Position numbers and translations under genes: made by a program | The notes under the pieces: model-generated | What the model was told of the DNA's origin: nothing | The model's input: the letters and a program-made list of their open reading frames with translations, nothing else | Database searches by the model: none | In this document: in pieces, positions 56,653-64,000 of the stretch | How the letters are laid out: the number at the start of each line of letters is the position of its first letter | How positions within the stretch are numbered: the first letter of the stretch is position 1 | Assembly (NCBI GenBank): GCA_025201765.1 | Contig: MU623361.1 | Coordinates: 1-64,000, forward strand | Length of the DNA stretch: 64,000 bases | From: Daldinia sp. FL1419 | Lineage: Eukaryota > Ascomycota > Sordariomycetes > Xylariales > Hypoxylaceae | Direction: 5' to 3'

Positions 56653-58927
56653 TTCCATGTCAACCAAGCTCTATAGCTAATGGCTGTCTTTAGTCTACTC
56701 ATTGTGTTGGATGATGGGTTGCAAATACGAACAACGACGTGATCCAGGTAGTACGATTACTTGGTACCCGCACGTTGTTCGCCGACATAATATGCCTGGG
56801 AGCTTCGATATGTTACTTATCACCTACCTACCTATGTATGTACCTACCCTAGGTAGATACTGGGCGATATCTGAATGGCTAGCCAGGAAGTTAGACCGTT
56901 GATAGTTATAACTAATACCCAATCCACATTATAACTGATAACTAATGAGTTCAAAGTGACGAATTGGATGGGTGGACGCTTAGGTTTGGCCGCCGAGAAC
57001 ACGTCAAGAACTCTCTTTCTCATCGCCTTCGTGGGGACTTACAGTGGGCTGGTGGTGTGATCTCCATTCGTAAACATTGGGGAACAAGACCACTTGGACG
57101 TTGTGTTTATTTTGGAAGATGCTGTTGTCCGTGGAGAAAAAAAACATAGACAGAAGAGCAACCATCCCCACAACGAAGAAGCCGGATTTGTATCACGATC
57201 CAAAGACGTAACTCACATCAATACATTATGTAATTCTCCTTGGCTTATCTATAAGGATATTGACGGATCTACGGCCGAAAAGCTGTCACATTTTATATGC
57301 TGATTAACCTGGGGTGATGATTGGTGGCTTTGAAGGTATATCTTTAAAGCGAACACGGGATGTCATTCTTATCCACGCAGGGAATTGGAACGATTTTTAA
57401 CTGATGTAGCAACTTATAACAATAGAGGACTATGTAAGCCACGTGCTTACCTATTGCGACATTGATCCTGTCATCCGCACGCTACCTAGCCCCCGTCTTG
57501 GTATCTATCTGTCTAGCCTACCTACCTTTGTGCCGTCCGGTACGTTTGACTCGATCCAGCGAAAGTTCGTTTCATTAAACTCCGAACCCATGTCCACGCT
57601 CAAGTTGATCGTATCAGTTTATAGTCTCGAGCTTGGACCTCTTTATACCGGGGACCCTCCGGGTATAATAATGCTCTTATGACGGGATGAGCGTACCGAG
57701 GAACGCGAAGCTTCTCCACACGAATCCTTTGTACAATAAACCCCTTGTACGAATATTAATGTTAGTTGACGGGCCCCCGGAAATACTTTGCTGAGATCCT
57801 GAAGCATATCTTTAAAGCCGCCTTGGGATATTATTATAATTGTGGGTTTAAGGTATTTTATGGTGTAAACCCCTAGTGAAATAGATCAGATACTTTACCT
57901 AAGAGGCGTCGTTTCGTTCAGATTTCGAAGCCTTATTCTTGTATTGTACACGGCTGAGAAACCAACATCAATACAGGGGTGTATCGTATGTAGGACAAAA
58001 GTTGCGGCTTACACAGCACACAACTACATCTATCTTTCAAGTGGCGGTCAACCCTGCATAACCATGCCATATCTGATCCTCCAATGTACAAAATAATCTT
58101 TAAGAAAGCGGTGAAATTGACATCCAGACCATCTCCAGAAGTGCCATACATATGTATGCACAGCAGCCCTGTATGATAAATCGACCTGTCATATTAAAGG
58201 AACGAATCCCTGAACAAATAGCGCACCACCGTAAGCAGTAAAGACTTAGCGCCCGGTGACAAGGAACACCCCTAAGAGACCCATATGCTAATACGGAAAG
58301 GGTATTTGGGACCTCAGAGCTATTGCTAGATATCTCTTCGAGAATAGTTGGTCATCAGCCTTGTTATAACGGCGCCATTTTGGATGGCTTTGTGAGGATA
58401 TTCAATCGACGACAACTTCAGCTTGAGGCTCGTAACTTCTCACATTAGGCTTACACTGAGACAAGCAGCATGCTACCGGATCTGACCGAAGAGAGTCGTA
58501 TTTCAGTTCTAGCCCTACACTGTTTCCTTGGTTCGGGATGACACGTGTAGTCCGTTCCCATGGGATCCTATCGGCGTTACTACCTACATCGCCGAATTGG
58601 ACATGATAACAGTCATTTTCGCGGGAGTTTGGCAACGTAATCATCATACTATACGTCACTGGCGTGTTAGGACATGGTATGGGGCGGCCGTTCTCCCCGC
58701 GCGGTGGTGCGTCTCGGGGATTATGCCGAGCTACGTTTAGGTCACGGCTAACCTCTAGACGGGGTCTTACCTGGAGGGCGAAGAAATATTTAAACAAGCA
58801 GATTCTCTCTCGATTCTCCCGTCGTCACTTATACGAGCGGGCTCTCTTCGACAGGCGTAACGAACACCATATCTACTACACTTGCTACATTCCTCTTCGT
58901 AGAACTTTATCGCTTTCCATATCCAAA
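56653..58927. other. intergenic region, upstream of SDR
   Basis: 2.3 kb without a supported gene. A minus-strand frame at 58402-58797 starts at TTG and is not called. TACCTACCTATGTATGTACC units occur at 56823-56845. The words AAGGTATATCTTTAAAGC and AGCATATCTTTAAAGC recur (57333 and 57803). The bases before 58928 are CT-rich and likely the SDR promoter. Confidence 0.4.
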
Positions 58928-59944
58928 ATGTCAGGAGCCTTCAACGTCACCGGCTACGCGATCATCACCGGCGTACGTATTCCCAGAATAGAAAACTATC
59001 CGTATTACTGCTGACCCCTTTTGCAACAGGCCGCCGGTGGTATTGGTAACGAACTTGGTGCCTCGTTCGCTGAAGCGGGCGCGAGGGGCGTCATCTTCGC
59101 CGATATCAACTATGAAGCAGCCGCTAAATCTGCTGAGGACAGCAAGAAACTCGCTACCGCCAAGGACTACAAGGCGATACCCGTGAAGGTGGATGTATCA
59201 AACGCCAAGTCAGTTCAAGATATGGTCGACGTTGCGGTCAAGGAGTTTGGCAGAATTGACTACGTCGTCAACGCGGCTGGTGTAAGTTTCTGGTGATAGC
59301 CGCACGCAGAGCTAGGTGCTGACGGACATGGATGATTAGGTCGATAACCGCAAAAACGTCCCGTTCGACGAAGCAGACGTTGACGATTTCGACCGTATGC
59401 ACAATATTAACGTGAAGAGCATTCTATACGTCACCCAATCTGTAGCTAGGGTCATGAAGAAGCAAGACACGGCTAAGGTTGATTTGGGGCGCCACGGTAT
59501 CGCAGACGTAGGCCGCGGATCGATCGTTAACATTTCTTCTCTCTTGGGAATTAGCGCCCTGCCTAATAAGGTGGGCTACACTACCTCCAAGCACGCCGTC
59601 GCAGGTCTTACCCGGGCATGCGGTACGTAAATTCCCGATCGTGTTCAACATATCTATGCTAATTGTCGTGAATAGCTGCCGACTACAAGTCCATCGGTAT
59701 CCGATGTAACCAAGTCTGCCCCTCGTGGGTCGACACCCCTATGGCTCAAGCGGAGTATGAGCGAATCCCTCATTTGCGCGCGCTTATCGAGAAGTTGCCC
59801 GCTGCTGGACGTCTGATTGCACCCTGGGAGGTAGCTGCTGCGTGCCTGTATCTCTGCACACCGGCAGGATATTATATCAACGGAAGAACCCTGTCATTGG
59901 ACTCGGCCGTCCTAGTTGGACCTCCCGTGCCAGCCGCGGCGTAA
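58928..59944 (+). CDS. short-chain dehydrogenase/reductase
   Basis: Four exons, 58928-58972, 59030-59281, 59340-59622 and 59676-59944 (introns of 57, 58 and 53 bp), give 282 residues. A classical SDR: the cofactor motif TGAAGGIG (14-21) is split by intron 1, the NAAG motif ends exon 2, and the active site has Ser165/166 (NISSLLG) with Y179-x3-K183 (GYTTSKHA). An acidic residue after the second strand (FADIN) points to NAD rather than NADP. The C-terminal part (NQVCPSWVDTPMA, GRLIAPWEVAAACLYLCTPA) is typical of levodione-type and quinone-reductase-like SDRs; the true substrate is unknown. ATG 58928 gives the usual short lead to the first strand. Confidence 0.93.
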
Positions 59945-61498
59945 GGGTGATCCTGTAGGAATTATGCGGGGCTAGGGAAAGGGACCTATTGGGGCAGAAA
60001 TCTGCTTTTAGAGTAGCGCTTACGCAAGTGACAAGGAGCTTGTTGTAGTTTATCTTTCTGCGTGTTTTACAGGTTGAGCTCAGTAGGACCACTCTCTACT
60101 TACCGGTAGTCTTATTAGAGGATAACTACAATAAAATGAAATGTTAAGCTTGTGAATATATTTAGTATGTGCTACTACATATGGTGGTCTGATCCAAGAC
60201 GAAGTCGTAAGAGGTAGGTGTCCTAGGGAGTAAAAGTGACGATGGAAGGATGGTGTTTGTTCCGCATGTGCATATAGAAGGATCTGCTTACGTGATATTC
60301 TCCCCCTTTTTTTAGATGAAAAGGAGGAAAAAGAACAAAACGTGGGGGAGACAGAGCAAGGATAGGTAATCTAGTCCGTGCATAAAAGATAACTGGATAA
60401 AAAAAGCAATGCGTGTTGTGATTTATTACGTAACTGAAACAAGACACCTGATTGGAAGGTCTTCTTCCAGCCCCACTAATCAGGTTGTGGCATAGGTACT
60501 CAAGTACACAACTTACTCAATACAACAATACTCGATACAACAACAACTATCGTAACCCTTGGTATTCCCTTATGCTATCCAGCATCCCCTCGCCAATCCA
60601 ATAGCCCGTGCCTCTTATTAATTTGAAGTCACTGGTTGCGTAGCATCTGTCCGACTTCTGGCCCGTTTAATGACAGAAACCGCTCATTGAGTTATCTAAA
60701 TATCTTGGGCTCGTTCTTGTTTCGGTATCATACCTGACGATGATTTGAGGCGTCGTGAGATCCCAAATCGCAACCGGGGCTAGTCTTGGAATCGTATAGT
60801 CTGGGCTGGGCCAGTCCATCAACACCATGCTATTGCTTATTCCCGTCGTTTCTTCCAAACCCTGAAATAGTTTTATGGGGTATGTCGCTTTACTGGTGGG
60901 ACCCGACGGCGTTGATGGTGAGCTGCTCCACAACGGCCCGTGCCTAGCGGCTTCAACCTTAACTCAAAACTTGGATCGATTGTATTAGATTGAAAAGGTG
61001 TACATATGTGGAATCGTAGCCTAGAGCTAGTGTCCCATATACCCGGTACCTACGATCCACGCCATGATGATCGGGCTTATTGCCACCATCTACCTCCTCC
61101 TACGAGTAAAGACAATTGCCAAGTTCCGAACCGAGATAGCCTCGGCTTGCGTGGTGCTAGCAACTACAGCTCACCGCATTATACGTATTTCATAGGTATT
61201 TCATATTTCATATCTCATATTTCATATCGTCCTCGTGAAGTGCTTCAGGTCGGAGTAAGTTTGACGACATAGAATTCTCATTTAAATTGCTAATATTCTG
61301 CGAGGCTTGGAGGTATGGTCTGTATCACACTGTTTGTCGTAATTGTATCTTCTATCGGTACTGTATCATCCAATTGTATGTATCCACACTGTGAGTTCCT
61401 CAGCCGCACTCTTGGACTACGCTTCCCATCAATAATACCATCCCAACCCCACCCCGGCTCCCTCCATCTCTCCCCACGGAGCATCCACAGCGCGTACT
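59945..61498. other. intergenic region with one coding-like minus-strand fragment
   Basis: No complete gene. On the minus strand about 60957-60667 encodes a stop-free stretch with protein-like composition (VEAARHGPLW at one end, NSMSGFCH at the other). It has no ATG at a useful place and no recognised family, and may be a relic exon. TTTCATATTTCATATCTCATA direct repeats lie at 61197-61228. Confidence 0.35.
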
Positions 61499-61963
61499 AG
61501 CTTCCAGGGAAGGCTTTGGAATAAAGCCTATGATAATCTTAAAAACGAACAACCGAAGCTAGTAGGCGTCTACAAGGAACTCTTATCGATGAACTGGAGA
61601 AGTCGATGTCTCAAAGCCCATTGGAATCCACTATCGTCTCTTGGTTTCAAGCCGCACTACATCCGACATTGAACGGCAACTCAAGCTGGATGACCCAAGA
61701 ATGAGGCTTAGTCTTGAACTCACCCAAAACGCGGGGCAAGATTCCTGTGCTGTCAATGCCTAGGTAGGTATATTGACTTCAAAATATCGGAAATAGCGTG
61801 TTTGCGGGATGATGACTACCCCAAAGCCAAAGTGCAGGAAATCACGCACGAAAAAGTGGCTGGCACGTTCCTCTGGGTGGCTTCGGTCTTCCGCGAGCTG
61901 TTGGCCATGAGGCCGCATGGAGGCCATTTCACTATTTTGGATACATCAACAGGGTCCGTCTAA
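61499..61963 (+). pseudogene. decayed NACHT/NLR-type (STAND) gene fragment
   Basis: Three blocks in two frames resemble fungal NACHT-domain NLR proteins. Block A (from 61499) reads LWNKAYDNLKNEQPKLVGVY, the usual region ahead of the NACHT domain. Block B (61635-61760, another frame) reads RLLVSSRTTSDIERQLKLDD then PRMRLSLELTQ, the region after Walker B where rival loops are compared. Block C (61769-61963, frame of A) reads YIDFKISEIACLRDDDYPKA and AGTFLWVASVFRELLAMRP, the end of the NACHT module. The P-loop core between A and B is missing. B and C are separated by a stop and a CTAGGTAGGTA insertion that shifts the frame. These receptors mediate non-self recognition and regulated cell death in fungi; this copy cannot encode one. 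Confidence 0.65.
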
Positions 61964-62249
61964 ACGACGTCCGATAATCACGAGAATCGCATAGATACAA
62001 TCGCATTCATCCATGATTCCAGGTTTTTTTTTGTCTTTGGAATTAATAAATAGTAGCATTATGACCTTGGATACAACGGTGGCGGGAAATGTCAGGTCGA
62101 CGTCTAAGGACGAGGGCCCTACATGTCTGATTAGGTCTGCTTTAATCCTTCTAGTATTACATGACAAGGATTCTACTAAATGTAATACGACAGTTATGCT
62201 ATCCGACGACCTAAAATTTGTGGTCTCGAAATTGTTACTTGTCGACACC

Positions 62250-62328
62250 AAAATTTGGAATCTGGAATTTGGAATCTAGAATTTGGAATTTGGAATTTGG
62301 AGTTTGGAGTTTGGAGTTTGGAGTTTGG
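62250..62328 (+). repeat. heptamer (TTTGGAA/TTTGGAG) minisatellite
   Basis: About eleven tandem 7-8 bp units, first TTTGGAATC/TTTGGAA types then four TTTGGAG units in a row. A 7 bp period gives all frames in turn, so it leaves the reading frame open and artificially lengthens the frame that follows. Confidence 0.9.
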
Positions 62329-62332
62329 CAGC

Positions 62333-62665
62333 ATGGTCCCTCCAACAAACGCTGGATACAGGGGATGGGAATTCTATATTACTCCGTACTCTAACTACGT
62401 TCTCACACAACTCGAAGTATTTCGCAGCTATAATTTTCCATGGCAAAGAGTGCTCCCGCCTGGTTACCGTCCGGTACCTCATGACTTTCCATATCGTCGT
62501 ATGGATGCATTCCAGTTTGCTACGGGTTTCGGGTCACCATCCTACAATATCGGGGCATTTGCATCACCTTCTGATGGGTCGGAAGTTGTAATAGTCACTA
62601 TCGGATGTATGTCGGGAGAAATCATAGTGGTCGGGTTTTCGAGCTCGGGACCATCCCTGGCATGA
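62333..62665 (+). CDS. unrecognised 110-residue ORF, uncertain
   Basis: An ATG right after the heptamer array opens a frame beginning MVPPTNAGYRGWEFYITPYS and ending GFSSSGPSLA. It is rich in Tyr, Pro, Gly and Phe, with one hydrophobic stretch near the end (VVIVTIGCMSGEIIVVGF). No family is recognised. The adjacent frame at 62605-62928 starts at a real ATG as well but runs through the 5S pseudogene, so it is not a gene. Confidence 0.25.
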   Translation: MVPPTNAGYRGWEFYITPYSNYVLTQLEVFRSYNFPWQRVLPPGYRPVPHDFPYRRMDAFQFATGFGSPSYNIGAFASPSDGSEVVIVTIGCMSGEIIVVGFSSSGPSLA

Positions 62666-62781
62666 AAATTAAGGGGGTTAAATTTACCAGTCTATATATT
62701 GCTACCATTTTGGGGACAAGAAGTTCCATAACACTTGAGCCGCAAACCGGCATATATGGAAATACAGTAGCCAAAACCTTC

Positions 62782-62841
62782 ACATACGACCATATATCTG
62801 AAATACTCGGGATCCCGTCCGTTCTCCCTGGTGTTGTATGT
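62782..62841 (+). pseudogene. 5S rRNA pseudogene with internal deletion
   Basis: Bases 62782-62829 align with the first 48 bases of the 5S gene at 30051 (ACATACGACCATATATCTGA, CTCGGGATCCCGTCCG). The sequence then jumps to the last dozen bases (GGTGTTGTATGT), so roughly the middle 59 bases are missing. The lost part includes the internal A-box and C-box promoter elements, so it cannot be transcribed by the usual route. A T run still follows. The breakpoint lies in a shared TCCC word, suggesting a microhomology deletion. Confidence 0.85.
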
Positions 62842-64000
62842 TTTTATTCCATTTTTCGGGTCCTGAATTATGGTTTTGACTTGCCTGACCTACCCGCCTT
62901 ACTATCGCCTGAGTCGTATTATCAATAACAAAAACTTATCTGCAGTTGTGTTGGCAGATTGGGTAACTACTCGATTTATTACTTGATTTATGTAAACATA
63001 GGATACACCTAGGTGGGCAACATCCAGGTATGTAGGACATATACTCCTGCTGATGTTAAAATTTGGGTGTGGCGGTATCAATTCGAGTGCATGGTGGATT
63101 TAGCTATAAGGGTTTCGGTATTCGAATGAACGGATAATGTAAATACCCCTATTTTTAAAATTTTAGGGGTTCTAGAACATGTTGCGCACAGATTAGCCAC
63201 AATATCATATATCATATATCATTTCCTACATTCGCATTTCAATGTCATCGAAATAAACCTTTCACGGCACCTAACGCCGAACACCGCCTACAATACGGAG
63301 TAAAACGGGGTTGGGGGTTAGCCGAATATTGGACATAGGGCCTCGCCAGTAAGCTTGGACCGACTCGGGCCTAGGTAGAGTAGACGGGATTTGATGGACG
63401 GGATTTGGTGGACGGGATCTGTCCTATATACAGACCTACCTGCTCAAACAAGGTCAGGAATCCTAGCAGGATGATTCCGGAGTAGTGACCGCTTTTCTAA
63501 GTCATGCGGGACGGAAGGCCTACTAAGAAGTTATTTCGTCTCACACTTGAACTGTTAGACCGTGAGATACGCAGAGTAGTTGCATAACCGAATACCCGCT
63601 CTAATTACCCTGTTCGTATCATCATCAAAACGTTGCTACTAGGTATTCTAGTTTAGCAAGCACTTTAGCTATCACATACGAGTTGCGTATGTGCCTATGA
63701 ATTAGATATCGAGTAACAACAAGCTAGTATTGTAAACCATCAAACTCCCATATAGCTAATTTCTTATTCTAGGTTCATTTGAATGGTATGACGGAGTCTA
63801 ACATGATTTGTTATAAGAGCGCTGCTGTATCTGCTACCCTTGAACCTTGGCCCCTTCCATAACTGGGGATTTCTCTTGAACGGTTACATTGAGCTAGTCT
63901 TCCCCGGATCGACACGCAAGGAACTCTGCATAACACCTCAAATCTACCGGGCTGTTAACGGGAAGCTCCGTTCGCCTTAATTCAACATCGTTCGGCCCCA
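62842..64000. other. intergenic region to window end
   Basis: No gene is supported in the last 1.16 kb. It contains an ATATCATATATCATATATCAT repeat near 63203-63222 and a three-copy GACGGGATTTGATG-type repeat at 63383-63421. Confidence 0.5.
63383..63421. repeat. three-copy 14 bp tandem repeat
   Basis: GACGGGATTTGATG, GACGGGATTTGGTG and GACGGGATCTG follow each other directly. Confidence 0.8.

Noticed and set aside
57340..57400. DVILIHAGNWND-like stretch reminiscent of the SGNH-esterase block V
   Set aside because: Only one short match, surrounded by stops in all frames, with no upstream GDS motif. Too weak to call a pseudogene.
58402..58797. 131-codon minus-strand frame before the SDR gene
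   Set aside because: It starts at TTG, overlaps the probable SDR promoter and has no family similarity I can name.
42121..59944. A secondary-metabolite cluster made of the 4CL-like ligase, GMC oxidoreductase and SDR
   Set aside because: They are 8-15 kb apart with mitochondrial ribosomal, Arb2 and Mgr3-like genes between them. No backbone synthase, transporter or pathway regulator is present.
62605..62928. 107-codon plus-strand frame
   Set aside because: It runs through the truncated 5S rRNA pseudogene, so much of it is not protein-derived.

Overview
This is nuclear DNA of a filamentous ascomycete (Pezizomycotina, probably Sordariomycetes; Xylariales is a guess from the look of the spacers). 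The genes are split by many 42-98 bp GT-AG introns with CTAAC/CTGAC-like branch sites. The conserved products are typical fungal ones: RfeG, Pfa5, Arb2-domain protein, mitochondrial uS14m and an Mgr3-like TPR protein. The 5S rRNA gene is single and dispersed, and the spacers are littered with TACCTAGGTA-type repeats. I joined the exons by hand. Each multi-exon model below stays in frame from ATG to stop, and its splice sites fall where family conservation resumes. No transcript data were available.

Layout. 1-0.3 kb is an extremely AT-rich block. 1.1-5.0 kb holds a GPI-anchored thaumatin-like protein and a DHYC palmitoyltransferase (Pfa5 type), followed by about 5 kb without a convincing gene except one zinc-ribbon exon candidate. 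10.2-12.3 kb is translesion DNA polymerase eta. 15.7-17.1 kb is an RfeG-type regulator with a long pyrimidine-rich leader. 17.1-25.0 kb is a gene desert. 25.0-28.8 kb is an importin-7/8-type karyopherin. 30.0-31.2 kb is an RNA polymerase III patch (5S rRNA, tRNA-Val, tRNA-Gly). Next come Mediator subunit 31, the Pol III subunit C11 and an ankyrin-repeat protein (32.0-34.9 kb). A large seven-exon AlkB-like 2OG-Fe(II) dioxygenase with an SRA-like N-terminal region and zinc clusters occupies 35.8-38.5 kb (minus strand). After 3.6 kb of repeat-bearing spacer there is a dense housekeeping block: a peroxisomal 4CL-like ligase, a small conserved charged protein, mitochondrial uS14m, an Arb2-domain protein and the Mgr3-like protein (42.1-50.5 kb). 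The last 13 kb is more accessory in character: a pyranose-oxidase-like GMC flavoprotein, a small cysteine-rich secreted protein with a possible GC-AG intron, an SDR, a decayed NACHT/NLR gene and a truncated 5S pseudogene.

How genes relate. I see no convincing biosynthetic cluster. The ligase, GMC oxidoreductase and SDR are separated by unrelated housekeeping genes and need not share a pathway. The Pol III transcription units lie within 3 kb of the Pol III subunit gene, which may be chance. The items most worth a second look are the AlkB/SRA-like fusion, the 5S gene and its deletion pseudogene, the paired palindromes abutting tRNA-Val, the NLR ghost interrupted by a TAGGTA tract, the secreted cysteine-rich protein and the P2Ox-like flavoprotein lacking the FAD-linking His.
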